From: Sandaracinus sp.
GTDB lineage: Bacteria; Myxococcota_A; Polyangia; Polyangiales; Houyiibacteriaceae
Direction: 5' to 3'
Assembly (NCBI GenBank): GCA_002699025.1
Contig: PABA01000216.1
Coordinates: forward strand, 1-55,579
Length of the DNA stretch: 55,579 nt
The stretch's first letter is position 1. Every line of letters starts with the position of its first letter. Shown here one piece after another: positions 26,688 through 37,903 of this stretch. A program made the position numbers and the translations under genes. The notes beneath the pieces are model-generated. The model had not been told where the DNA came from. It worked only from the letters and a program-made list of their open reading frames with translations, and made no database searches.

Positions 26688-26805
26688 GGGCCGCTTGTGC
26701 CCCAGGGCGGCGCCCGGCCGCAAGGACGGCGGCGCTCGACCGGCGAGTCGCGCGCCCGCGTCCTCGCGGGCGCGGATGGCGACGCGCGGATGGCGGACGC
26801 GCGGA

Positions 26806-26928
26806 GAGCTCGGAGGCGGGGCGCTCGGAAGCGGGGCGCTCGGAAGCGGGGCGCTCGGAAGCGGAGCGCTCGGAAGCGGGCCGCTCGGAAGCGGGCGCCG
26901 GGAAAGGGGGCGCCGGGAAAGGGGGCGA
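26806..26928. repeat. Tandem repeat, 15-bp unit (GCGCTCGGAAGCGGG)
   Basis: About six head-to-tail copies of a 15-bp unit (26806-26895) are followed by two copies of GCGCCGGGAAAGGGG. The array fills most of the space between the aminotransferase start and the end of the small HPF-like gene, both on the minus strand. Confidence 0.92.
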
Positions 26929-26933
26929 GCCGC

Positions 26934-27200
26934 TCAGCTCGCGAGCTGGGCGCGCAGCGTGTCGAAGGCGTCCTCGACCGCGCGCTCGGCGTCCGGGGCG
27001 GCCGAACGCACGCGCCGCTCGCCGCCGCCGAGGCGCCGCGCGATGCGGGCCGCCACGCCGCGCTCGCTCTTCTCGAGCGCCACGTGCCAGTGGGCCTCTT
27101 CGTGCGGGTCGAGCGCGCGGCACCAGCGCTGCACGGTCTTCAGGAGCGTGTCGTCCGGCAAGAGCTGCCGGAAGACGACTTCGACGTTCGTCATGGTCAT
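26934..27200 (-). CDS. Small HPF/RaiA-like protein
   Basis: An 88-residue protein, MTMTNVEVVFRQLLPDD at its start. The order of elements (a beta strand, an amphipathic helix, a charged strand HWHVALEKS, a short strand, then a helix DAERAVEDAFDTLRAQL) recalls the ribosome hibernation promoting factor/S30AE fold, whose last helix has the pattern D-x-x-x-A-I-D-x-x-x-D-K-L. The match is weak and it could be another small alpha/beta domain. A longer open frame runs up to 27344, but that part is low-complexity and Ser/Pro/Arg-rich, so the ATG at 27200 is preferred. If it is HPF-like, starvation-type regulation would be expected; the upstream region carries repeated GTGAGTGAGA motifs. Confidence 0.55.
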   Translation of the reverse strand: MTMTNVEVVFRQLLPDDTLLKTVQRWCRALDPHEEAHWHVALEKSERGVAARIARRLGGGERRVRSAAPDAERAVEDAFDTLRAQLAS

Positions 27201-27351
27201 GGGGGGCTTTCGCGCGCTCGCCGAGAGCGAACGCGGGGACGGCGGCTGGGCCGACGGTGCATCGCGCGAGGGCGTGTTCTTCCGTCGCAGGAGCCCGGCC
27301 TCCGTTGCGCGAACACTTCTAAGAACGAAGAGAGTCCGCGTCAAAGATCGC

Positions 27352-27410
27352 GTGAGTGAGATCGCTCACACCAACGCCACAGGCGAGCCGATGGGTTCGT
27401 GTGAGTGAGA
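27352..27410. promoter_or_regulatory. Repeated GTGAGTGAGA motifs, possible operator
   Basis: The 10-mer GTGAGTGAGA occurs at 27352-27361 and 27401-27410. An inverted relative (GCTCACAC, complement GTGTGAGC) lies between them at 27364-27371, so the first copy plus the inverted one form GTGAG...CTCAC. The stretch 27201-27531 between the HPF-like start and the MopE-like gene's end is otherwise free of genes, and part of it (27311-27350) is relatively AT-rich. A regulator site for the HPF-like gene is plausible. Confidence 0.35.
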
Positions 27411-27480
27411 CGAAAGAACGGCGCCCGGCCGCATCCCCGATCGCCCCGAGTCGCGCACGAGCGCCGCCCTCGGAAACGAC

Positions 27481-27515
27481 GGCGCCGGCGCCCGGAGAGC
27501 CCGGACGCCGGCGCC
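27481..27515 (-). terminator. Strong hairpin after the MopE-like gene
   Basis: Perfect 10-bp arms GGCGCCGGCG (27481-27490) and CGCCGGCGCC (27506-27515) enclose 15 nt that can pair further (CCGG/CCGG). It lies 16 bases past the stop codon of the minus-strand lipoprotein gene and is followed on that strand only by a short T3 run, so it would be a U-poor terminator or a 3' stabiliser. Confidence 0.55.
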
Positions 27516-27531
27516 ATCGAATCGGCGTCGC

Positions 27532-30603
<3,072 letters not shown>

Positions 30604-30785
30604 GAGCTCCCTTCGCGCCCCGGTGGAGGGCACCGCCCCTCCCCGTACGGGAGCCCCGGAAGACTTCTTCCTCCCGCGCCGTGCGCGCTCTCCCACGCTC
30701 CCCCGGACGGGTGGGACCCCCTCCCCGCCGTCGCGCCGGTGCGAGCAGCGGTGCGCCAGAAGCCCCGCGAGCTCAGGCCATGCCC

Positions 30786-31200
30786 CCGCTCCAGCTCTCG
30801 CTCGCCGCTCGGGCTCCCACTCCCCGCTCGGGCTCGGGCTCCGCTCTCGCTCCCACTCTCGCTCCCCGCTCTTCGCTCGGGCTCGTGGCTCCCGCTCGGG
30901 CTCGGGCTCCCGCTTCCCGCACCACGCTCGGGCTCGGGCTTCCCGCTCGGGCTCCTGCTCTCGCTCGGCGCTCGGGCTCCGCGCTCGAGCTCCCGCTCCC
31001 CGCTCGAGCTCCCGCTCCCCGCTCGGGCTCCCGCTCCCCCCTCGGGCTCCTGCTCTCGCCCGCTCGGGCTCCTGCTCGGCGCTCGGGCTCCCGCTCTCGC
31101 TCCCCGCTCGGGCTCCTGCTCTCGCCCGCTCGGGCTCCCGCTCCCCGCTCGGGCTCGGGCTCGGGCTCCTGCTCTCGCCCGCTCGGGCCTGGCTTCAGCT
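30786..31200. repeat. Degenerate low-complexity array of CGCTCGGGCTCC-type units
   Basis: About 400 bp consist almost entirely of variants of (GCTCGGGCTCCC)(GCTCTCGCTCCC). Together with the leader of the MopE-like gene this fills 30604-31216; every frame through it is low-complexity. The same CGCTCGGGCTC core is present at 10.6-10.8 kb, and its complement (GAGCCCGAGCG) is close to the core of the array at the right end of the window. Confidence 0.92.
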
Positions 31201-31216
31201 CCCCACCCGCGCTCCC

Positions 31217-31993
31217 TCAGCGCCGCCCGAGCGCGATCACCCCGGGCTCCCGCGGCTCGCTCGGGCTCGTGTCCTCGTACGACAGCCCGTCGTCATCCAC
31301 GCAGTAGGCCCACCGCTTGCCCGAGCTCGTCGACACGATCTCGTTCCCCTCGAGCGCATAGAAGTCCGTGTCGTCGATGGTCGTCGCCACCAGCCCCGTG
31401 CACGTGCAGCTCCCGTCCATCTCCGCGGGGCAGCTCACCTCGTCGAAGCCCATCGCGAGCGCCTCCTCGAGCATCCCGCAGTCGAAGAAGCCCGCACAGA
31501 ACGCCGGCCAGAACACGTCGATCTCCGTCTCGGACTGGGCGACCCGGCGCGCCACGCCGTCGCCCCCGAACTCCACCCGGCCTCGCACTCGCCCCGCGTA
31601 GCGCGTCGCCATCGCCCCGGGGCAGCGCGCGAGCTGGCTGTCGATGTCGACCTCGACGCAGCCCCCCTCGACGTCCCAGGTGCCCACCACGTCGCCGCCG
31701 CACGCCACGAAGGGCGCGCAGGTCCCCGGCGGCCCCACGTCCAGCTCCACCCACGTGGGCGGGCCGAGCGCCCCGGCGTCGCCGAAGGGGTTGCCCGCGT
31801 CGCGCGGCCCCGAGTCCACGCGGGCGCTGCCGCCGTCCTCCCCCGCGTCCAGGGCGCCGGCATCCGGAGTGGCGGCGGCGTCGCGCCCGCCCGCGTCGAC
31901 TCCCTCCGCGGCGTCCGCCCCCGCGTCCACCGGCGCCTCGCTGCTCTCCCCGCAGGCGAGCGCCGAGACCAGCGCCGCCATCCCCCACGCCAT
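31217..31993 (-). CDS. Hypothetical Cys-rich lipoprotein
   Basis: A 258-residue protein with lipobox LVSALAC (Cys15) and a long Asp-Ala-Gly-rich linker (about residues 20-75), then a compact domain with a dozen Cys residues (CAPFVACGGDVVGTWDVEGGC, split by GTWDVEGG; FCAGFFDCGMLEEAL; SCPAEMDGSCTCTG). The pattern GDVVGTWDVEGGC resembles the start of lipocalin-like or META-type domains, but no family is confirmed. It sits alone between the repeat array and the divergent kynureninase-like gene (58 bp between starts). Confidence 0.82.
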   Translation of the reverse strand: MAWGMAALVSALACGESSEAPVDAGADAAEGVDAGGRDAAATPDAGALDAGEDGGSARVDSGPRDAGNPFGDAGALGPPTWVELDVGPPGTCAPFVACGGDVVGTWDVEGGCVEVDIDSQLARCPGAMATRYAGRVRGRVEFGGDGVARRVAQSETEIDVFWPAFCAGFFDCGMLEEALAMGFDEVSCPAEMDGSCTCTGLVATTIDDTDFYALEGNEIVSTSSGKRWAYCVDDDGLSYEDTSPSEPREPGVIALGRR

Positions 31994-32051
31994 CCGTCCC
32001 ACGCGCTCAGCATACACCCGCGGCCGTTGGTCGCGCCCGCCCGCTCCCCCT

Positions 32052-33221
32052 ATGCTCCGCGCCGTGCCCGCCCTCGACCCCGCCACCCTGCGCGCCTCCT
32101 ACGCGGCCTTCCTCGCCCCCGGCCGCGTGCTGCTGACCGGCCACTCGCACCAGGCCTGGCCCGACGCCGCGCGCGCGGGCCTGCTCCGCGCCTGGGACGA
32201 CGCCGCGCGCCTCGCGGACGACAAGTGGGGCCCCGCCATGGAGGCCGCCGACGCCGTCCGCGCGAACGTCGCGGCGCGCCTCGGCGGCGACCCGGCCGAC
32301 GTCGCCCTCGCCGCCAACACGCATGAGCTCGTCACCCGCTTCCTCTCGGCCCTCGACTGGTCGCGCGGCAAGCACCTCGTCACCACCGCCGGTGAGTTCC
32401 ACTCCATCCGCCGCCAGCTCGGCCGCCTCGCCGAGGAGGGCGTCGAGGTCGAGGCCGTGCCGGTGCAGCCCCTCGACACGCTCGCCGCGCGCCTCGCCGA
32501 GGCCGTGCGCGACGACACGGTGGCGCTCCTCGCGAGCACCGTGCTCTTCGAGACCTCGTCGGTCGTCCCCGGCCTGAAGACCGCCTGCGAGGCGGCCCAC
32601 GCGAGGGGCGCGGCCGTGCTCCTCGACAGCTACCACGACGTCGGCGCCCTCCCCTGGCGGCCGGTCGACCCGGAGGCCTTCGTCGTCGGCGGCGGCTACA
32701 AGTACCTCCAGTGGGGCGAGGGCTGCTGCTTCATGCGCGTCCCCGCGGGCTGCGCGCTCCGCCCGGTCTACACGGGCTGGTTCGCCGACTTCGCGCACCT
32801 CGCCGCGCCCCAAGGGGGCCGGATCGGCTACGGCGAGCGCGGCGGCGAGCGCTTCGCCGGGAGCACCTACGACCCCATCAGCCACTACCGCGCGCGGGCG
32901 GTGATCGACTTCTTCCGCGACCAGGGCATGACCCCCGAGGCGCTCCGCGCGCTCTCGCTCGCGCAGACGGAGCACCTCATGAACGGCCTCGAGGGCTACG
33001 AGGTGCTCACGCCCCGCGCCGACGAGGCCCGCGGCGGCTTCGTCACCGTGCGGGTCACCGACGCCAGCGCCGTCGTGAAGGCGCTCCGCGAGGAGGACGT
33101 GGTGGTCGACGCCCGCGGGGACAAGCTCCGCTTCGGGCCGGCCCCCTACGTGACCGAGGACGAGCTCGATCGCGCCCTCGCCGCCTTCCGCCGCGTCTGC
33201 CCGCCCGACCGCGCCCGATGA
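32052..33221 (+). CDS. Kynureninase-like / class V aminotransferase PLP enzyme
   Basis: A 389-residue PLP enzyme. The phosphate-binding region ALAANTHELVTRFLSAL, the Asp of AVLLDSYHDVGALPW and the Schiff-base Lys in GGGYKYLQWGEGCCFMRVP match kynureninase and relatives (G-x-Y-K-Y-L). It also has the substrate-side Arg/Tyr region (VYTGWFADF, FAGSTYDPISHYRA). Whether it cleaves kynurenine or acts on another amino acid is not clear; no other tryptophan-degradation genes are in the window. Its stop overlaps the start of the methyltransferase gene (ATGA), so the two are co-translated. Confidence 0.87.
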   Translation: MLRAVPALDPATLRASYAAFLAPGRVLLTGHSHQAWPDAARAGLLRAWDDAARLADDKWGPAMEAADAVRANVAARLGGDPADVALAANTHELVTRFLSALDWSRGKHLVTTAGEFHSIRRQLGRLAEEGVEVEAVPVQPLDTLAARLAEAVRDDTVALLASTVLFETSSVVPGLKTACEAAHARGAAVLLDSYHDVGALPWRPVDPEAFVVGGGYKYLQWGEGCCFMRVPAGCALRPVYTGWFADFAHLAAPQGGRIGYGERGGERFAGSTYDPISHYRARAVIDFFRDQGMTPEALRALSLAQTEHLMNGLEGYEVLTPRADEARGGFVTVRVTDASAVVKALREEDVVVDARGDKLRFGPAPYVTEDELDRALAAFRRVCPPDRAR

Positions 33222-34423
33222 GCCGCGCCACGCCGCGCCGGCGCGCCGAGCTCACCTTCCAGGCCAACCGGAGCGCCGGGCGCCACGGCTGGCTCCGCCT
33301 CACGCCGGCCTACGCGCGCCGGGTCGTCGCCGAGCTCCTCGACGCCCACGCCGGCGAGCGCGTCCTCGACCCCTTCAGCGGCACCGGCACCACCGCCCTC
33401 TGCGCCGCCGAGCGCGGCCGCCACGGCACGGGCGTCGAGCTGAACCCTTTCCTCGTCGAGCTCGGGCGGCTGAAGCTCCGGCGCTTCGCCCGGGCGACCC
33501 CCCGGCGCACGACCGAGGCCGCCGAGCGCGTCCTGGAGGCCGTCGCGGCGAAGGACGCCGTCCGCGCGCCGGCGCCGCCCATCCACAACATCGCGCGCTG
33601 GTGGGCGGCCCCGGTCCTCGACTGGCTCCAGCGCCTCCGCGCGGCCGTCGACGCCGAGAAGGGCGTCGCCCGCGAGCTCCTCGGCGTGGCCTTCTGCCGC
33701 ACCATGATCGCGCTGAGCGGCGCCGCCTTCGACCACGTCTCCATGTCCTTCAAGGAGCCGGCCCTCCCCGCCGACGTCGAGGCCGCCGGAGCCGAGCGCT
33801 TCCGGGCCGACGTCGAGGCCGTGCGGGCCGGCGCCGCCGAGAACCCGCCGGGCCGGGGCGCGCTCCTCCGCGGCGACGCCCGCACCCTCGCGCCCCTCGA
33901 GGGCGAGCACGACCTCGTCGTCACCTCGCCGCCCTACCCCAACCGCGTCTCCTACGTCCGCGAGCTCCGCCCGTACATGTACTGGACCGGCCACCTCCAC
34001 GAGGCGCGCGAGGCCGGCGAGCTCGACTGGCGCGCCATCGGCGGGACCTGGGGGGTCGCGACGAGCCGCCTGGCGAGCTGGACCCCGCGCGCCGCCGCCG
34101 CACGCCCGAGCGCCCTCGAAGCGCTGCTGCCGCGCGTCCGCGAGGCGCACCCGAAGAACGGCCCGCTCCTCGCCGCCTACGTGGACCGCTACTTCGAGGA
34201 CATGGCCACGCACCTCGACGCGCTCCGCCCCCACGTTCGCCGCGGCGGCTCGCTCCACTACGTGATCGGCAACGCGAGCTTCTACGGCGAGCTCGTCCCC
34301 GCCGAGGCGCTCCTCGCCGAGCTCATGGAGCGCGCCGGGTTCGTGGCGCCCGAGGTCGAGCTCCTCCGCAAGCGCAACTCGAAGAAGGAGCTCTTCGAGT
34401 TCGTCGTCCACGCGCGCGGCTGA
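33218..34423 (+). CDS. DNA (N4-cytosine/N6-adenine)-type methyltransferase, no restriction partner
   Basis: A 401-residue SAM-dependent enzyme. Motif I DPFSGTGTTALCAAERG (residues about 51-67) binds SAM, ELNPFLVELGRLKL follows, and the catalytic motif IV TSPPYPNRVSY lies at about 236-246; SPPY is typical of exocyclic-amine DNA methyltransferases. Motif I before motif IV is the alpha/gamma-type order. A 170-residue region between them, with HNIARWWAAPVLDWLQRL and DHVSMSFKEP, could be target recognition. No restriction gene is adjacent: the upstream gene is a PLP enzyme and the downstream space is a repeat, so this is an orphan enzyme. A non-DNA substrate cannot be excluded. Confidence 0.85.
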   Translation: MSRATPRRRAELTFQANRSAGRHGWLRLTPAYARRVVAELLDAHAGERVLDPFSGTGTTALCAAERGRHGTGVELNPFLVELGRLKLRRFARATPRRTTEAAERVLEAVAAKDAVRAPAPPIHNIARWWAAPVLDWLQRLRAAVDAEKGVARELLGVAFCRTMIALSGAAFDHVSMSFKEPALPADVEAAGAERFRADVEAVRAGAAENPPGRGALLRGDARTLAPLEGEHDLVVTSPPYPNRVSYVRELRPYMYWTGHLHEAREAGELDWRAIGGTWGVATSRLASWTPRAAAARPSALEALLPRVREAHPKNGPLLAAYVDRYFEDMATHLDALRPHVRRGGSLHYVIGNASFYGELVPAEALLAELMERAGFVAPEVELLRKRNSKKELFEFVVHARG

Positions 34424-34459
34424 GGCCCGGGGCGGGAGCCACGGCCGTGCGCCAGGTCG

Positions 34460-34575
34460 CCCTTCGTGAACCGGTGCTCCTCGTGAACCGGTGTGAACCG
34501 GTGCCCTTCGCGAACCGGGGCCCTTCGTGAGCCGGGGCTCTTCATGAGCCGGGGCGTTCGCGAGCCGCAGCCGTC
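34460..34575. repeat. Degenerate tandem repeat, 17-bp unit (CCCTTCGTGAACCGGTG)
   Basis: Six to seven imperfect copies of a 17-bp unit, drifting from GAACCGGTG to GAGCCGGGG. It lies between the methyltransferase stop and the start of the next operon; nothing else is recognised in 34424-34718 apart from a strong Shine-Dalgarno sequence (GGAGGAGG, 34707-34714) for the gene at 34719. Confidence 0.88.
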
Positions 34576-34718
34576 GTCGCGAGATCTCATCGCGCGCTCC
34601 CGGACGAGGGGCGGCGGAAGCTCCGGCAGGGCCCAGGCGTAGAAGGGGGCGGTCGTCGGGCGTCGCGGGGGTCTGGTACCTTCGGCGGCGTTCACGCGAA
34701 CGGATCCGGAGGAGGCCC

Positions 34719-35327
34719 ATGGCCCGGCAGATCGTGGTGTCGCTCGATGGGGAGCAGAGCACCTTCGACATCAAGAAGCTCTCGCGCTCGAAGCTCTACG
34801 GGCGGCGCAAGCGCGTGCCCCTCGACCCGCAGGGGCATGCCTGCACGCGCGCGTCGCTCACGGAGGACGGCTCGCTGCTCATCCAGAGCGGGATGACGGC
34901 CCAGGGCTACTTCACGGACGACGGCTACTGGGTCCCGAACAAGGAGCTGGTCGGCCTCGACGAGGAAGGCCACGAGGTGGAGAAGATCCCCTCGACGCTC
35001 GGCGAGGAGCAGCCCCTGAAGGGGCCCGTCGACCCGAGCCGCGTCCTCGATCTGCGCCTGCAGTCGGTCTACATGCTCGACCCGGCGGAGGTCGGCGAGG
35101 CGCTGAAGAAGGCGCTCGCGGACGGCGCCATGTACGAGCTGAAGTTCAACTACCGGGCGGACTTCCAGGCGGAGACGGCGTTCCTGCTCATGAACGGGGA
35201 CGGCGACGTCTTCGCGCTCATCGGTCGCCTGACCGAGCCGGCCTGGCGTGACCCGGAGGAGATGCTCCCGACCTTCGAGGAGGCGGACGACGACGACGAC
35301 GACGAGCTGGACTTCGAGATGTTCTAA
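34719..35327 (+). CDS. Conserved-looking acidic protein of unknown function (ligase cluster, gene 1)
   Basis: A 202-residue soluble protein, starting ATG behind a near-perfect Shine-Dalgarno sequence. The N-terminal part is basic (KKLSRSKLYGRRKRVPLD), the middle part contains a YFTDDGYWVPNKELVGLDEEG segment (best read as YFTDDGYWV plus KELVGLDEEGHE), and the C-terminus is extremely acidic (EEADDDDDDELDFEMF). A comparable segment, YLSAEGEVL then KLVEVILDPEGEE, occurs in the product of gene 2 at 35594, so the two may share a domain. No known family is recognised. It is probably part of a plus-strand unit with the ligase-like gene. Confidence 0.82.
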   Translation: MARQIVVSLDGEQSTFDIKKLSRSKLYGRRKRVPLDPQGHACTRASLTEDGSLLIQSGMTAQGYFTDDGYWVPNKELVGLDEEGHEVEKIPSTLGEEQPLKGPVDPSRVLDLRLQSVYMLDPAEVGEALKKALADGAMYELKFNYRADFQAETAFLLMNGDGDVFALIGRLTEPAWRDPEEMLPTFEEADDDDDDELDFEMF

Positions 35328-35329
35328 AG

Positions 35330-35378
35330 GGGGAGGCGGCCGGGGAGGCCGCCGGGGAGGCCGCCGGGGAGGCCGCCG
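35330..35378. repeat. Tandem repeat, 12-bp unit (GGGGAGGCCGCC)
   Basis: Four copies of a 12-bp unit start right after the stop codon of the gene at 34719. The rest of the gap to 35593 shows no gene. The unit can form GGCGGCC-type hairpins, so it may weaken read-through into the next gene. Confidence 0.85.
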
Positions 35379-35593
35379 GCTCGCCAGCGTGGGCGGGGCC
35401 GCCGACCTCTTGGGCCACTCCACACCACACCGACCCATCTTCGAGCGCGCCTGAAGCTCTGCCGCTCGGGCTCCGCGGCACCGCTTCGAGCCCCACTTCG
35501 AGCCCCACACGGACCCCCGAACCATCTCCGCTGGCGCCCGCGGCTTCGCTGCTCCGGCGCGGCGCCGCACGAAGACACACTCCGAGAACCACG

Positions 35594-36319
35594 ATGGCTG
35601 CACCGCAACGGAAGCTTCACCTCACCAACTCGAAGGGACGGAACGCGACGGTCGTGTTCGGCTCCCTCAAGCCGGCGCCCGGGCCGCAGCTCGGGCTGCC
35701 GAGCAAGCCGGTCCACTTCGAGCGCTACCTCGCCTCCACGCCGGAGGGGCTGCACGAGCAGATGCAGAAGGCGCACGGCGAGGACTACGGCCAGGCGCTC
35801 ATCGACGGGGACCCGGAGGTGGACCTCGAGCAGGTCGGCCGGGCCATCGGCGAGACGAGCCAGGTCTACCTCAGCGCCGAGGGCGAGGTGCTCCACGCGC
35901 CGCCGAAGCTCGTCGAGGTCATCCTCGACCCCGAGGGGGAGGAGAAGGAGCGCCGCGACTGGGAGGACAAGCAGGCGAACGTCAACGACGAGCTGCCCGT
36001 CCGCTGGACCGGGCGGAAGATGAAGAAGGAGGACGCCCTCCACCGCTTCGTCTTCTCGCGCACCATCCAGATCGCCCACTCGGACGGCCTCACCTACGAC
36101 TACCTCTATGGCATCGCCTCGGAGCTCGCGGAGTCGGGCGAGATGGTGCTCATGGGCGGTGGGCCGAAGGGCAAGGACCCGCTCGTCTTCCAGACCAACG
36201 GCACGCCCTACCGCGGCTTCCTCGAGGGGCGCGTGGACGGCAAGCGTTACCAGCTCCTGCTCCACCTCTCGAACATGGAGCTCAAGCGGCCGGCCCCGGC
36301 CGAGGAGGAGGGGAAGTGA
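35594..36319 (+). CDS. Conserved-looking charged protein of unknown function (ligase cluster, gene 2)
   Basis: A 241-residue soluble protein without signal or membrane segment. A central segment (YLSAEGEVLHAPPKLVEVIL, then DPEGEEKERRD) resembles part of the neighbour encoded at 34719. A C-terminal half with HRFVFSRTIQIAHSDGLTYD and a last strand YQLLLHLSNMEL looks alpha/beta. Its TGA overlaps the GTG of the ligase-like gene (GTGA), so the two proteins are made together and probably interact. No family was recognised and no catalytic motif is evident. Confidence 0.82.
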   Translation: MAAPQRKLHLTNSKGRNATVVFGSLKPAPGPQLGLPSKPVHFERYLASTPEGLHEQMQKAHGEDYGQALIDGDPEVDLEQVGRAIGETSQVYLSAEGEVLHAPPKLVEVILDPEGEEKERRDWEDKQANVNDELPVRWTGRKMKKEDALHRFVFSRTIQIAHSDGLTYDYLYGIASELAESGEMVLMGGGPKGKDPLVFQTNGTPYRGFLEGRVDGKRYQLLLHLSNMELKRPAPAEEEGK

Positions 36320-37773
36320 GCCTCTTCGATCTGTCTCAGGCCTCGCCGCTCGGCGAGGGTCAGCTCGCGCCGGCCGGCAGCATCGCCGACCCGGAGCTCG
36401 CGAAGCTCGTCAGCGGCTACAAGCGCACCATCGCGAGCCGCTACCGCTCCCTCGCTCCCGACGAGATCGACGTGCTGCCGAAGGGCGGCCTCTGGGTCTC
36501 GCCGAAGATCGACGGGGAGATCTGGTTCCTCGTCGTGGACGGGGACGAGGTCGGTCTGGTCGCGCCGAACGGCAAGGTGATCGTCGGCGACCTGCCCGTG
36601 CTGAAGGAGGCGAAGAAGCTCGCCGTGCCGCGCGCCCGCGGGCGCCTGGTGCTCGCCGGCGAGCTCTTCGCGCTCCGCAAGGGCGGCCGGCCGCGCGTCG
36701 GCGACCTCGCCAAGGCCATGGGCGGCGGCAAGGACGCCGAGGTGCAGCGCATCGGCTTCCACGTCTTCGACCTGCTCACGGGCGGCGACGCGGAGAACGA
36801 GGGGCCGATGCCGAACTACGGCGACCGGCTCGCGGCGATGCAGCGCCTGATGGACGGCGGCAAGCGGCTGCAGTGCATCAAGACCGAGGAGGTCGAGGAC
36901 GCCGACGCGGTGAAGAAGCTCTTCGCCGAGTGGGTGGAGGGCGGCAAGGGCGAGGGCATCGTCGCCCGCTCCAAGGAGATCGGCCGCATCTACAAGATCA
37001 AGCCGATCTTCACCATCGACGCGGCGGTGATCGCCTTCACCGAGCGCGCCGACGAGCCCGAGCAGGTGCGCTCGATGCTGCTCGCCGTGATGAAGGAGAA
37101 CGGCCAGTTCCAGATCATCGGCAGCTGCGGGAACATGGGCACGGGCGAGTTCCGCAAGGAGATGCACGAGGAGCTCGCGCCGCACGCCATCCCCTCGAGC
37201 TACTCCTACGCCTCGAGCTCGGGCGCGCTCTTCAAGTTCGTGAAGCCGACCATCGTGGTCGAGGTGAAGGTCACGGACGTCCAGGCGGAGGACTCGGACG
37301 GCAAGCCCATCAAGCGGATGGTGCTCGAGATGCAGGACGAGCGCTGGGTGCCCATCGCGCCCATGCGCGGGGTCTCGATCCTCCACCCGGTGCTCGAGCG
37401 GGTGCGCGACGACAAGGACGTGAACACGACGGACGTGCGCGCGGCGCAGGTGCTCGAGCGCGTCTACATCGAGGACGTCGACGCGCAGGCGGAGCGGATC
37501 GAGCGACCGAAGAGCGAGCTGGTGCGGCGCGAGGTCTGGGCGAAGACCACGAAGGGCAACACGGCCGTGCGCAAGCTGCTCGTGTGGAAGACGAACAAGG
37601 AGAAGCTCGCCGAGGGCTGGCCGGCCTGGGTGGTCCACTGGACCGACTACTCGCCGGGGCGGAAGGACCCGCTCAAGCGCGAGGTGCGCCTGGCGCCCGA
37701 TGAGGAGGCGGCCGCGGCCATCGCCGACGAGATGATCGAGAAGGGCGTGAAGCGAGGCTGGAAGCCGGCCTGA
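36316..37773 (+). CDS. ATP-dependent DNA ligase-like nucleotidyltransferase with extra C-terminal domain
   Basis: A 485-residue protein with a GTG start overlapping the previous stop. Nucleotidyltransferase motifs are visible: motif I KIDGE (Lys64, the AMP-accepting Lys), motif III LVLAGELFA (Glu116), motif IIIa GFHVFDLL (about 147-154), motif IV KGEGIVAR (about 211-218) and motif V YKIKP (226-230). An OB-fold-like part follows (FQIIGSCGNMGTGEF, TIVVEVKVTD), then a motif VI-like RVRDDKD. Motif I reads K-I-D-G-E-I rather than the ligase form K-x-D-G-x-R, so the usual Arg is missing. About 90 residues remain at the C-terminus (VRREVWAKTT ... IEKGVKRGWKPA) of unknown type. It could seal DNA or RNA nicks, or be an adenylyltransferase of another kind. 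The two upstream genes are likely partners. Confidence 0.83.
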   Translation: MSLFDLSQASPLGEGQLAPAGSIADPELAKLVSGYKRTIASRYRSLAPDEIDVLPKGGLWVSPKIDGEIWFLVVDGDEVGLVAPNGKVIVGDLPVLKEAKKLAVPRARGRLVLAGELFALRKGGRPRVGDLAKAMGGGKDAEVQRIGFHVFDLLTGGDAENEGPMPNYGDRLAAMQRLMDGGKRLQCIKTEEVEDADAVKKLFAEWVEGGKGEGIVARSKEIGRIYKIKPIFTIDAAVIAFTERADEPEQVRSMLLAVMKENGQFQIIGSCGNMGTGEFRKEMHEELAPHAIPSSYSYASSSGALFKFVKPTIVVEVKVTDVQAEDSDGKPIKRMVLEMQDERWVPIAPMRGVSILHPVLERVRDDKDVNTTDVRAAQVLERVYIEDVDAQAERIERPKSELVRREVWAKTTKGNTAVRKLLVWKTNKEKLAEGWPAWVVHWTDYSPGRKDPLKREVRLAPDEEAAAAIADEMIEKGVKRGWKPA

Positions 37774-37903
37774 GGGGCGGGCGCCCGGCGTGCCTCCCGC
37801 GCGCCCTCCCGCCGCGCCTGCCTCCCTCGCCGACCCGAGACGACTCGGCTCTTCGGGTCCGATCCCCCGCTCGTCGCTGGACGTCCTCCGGTATGCTCCG
37901 CGC

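Noticed and set aside
30681-31307. Long plus-strand frames through the CGCTCGGGCTC array
   Set aside because: Composition is pure repeat translation (Ala/Arg/Gly/Ser/Pro) and it runs antisense into a real lipoprotein gene.
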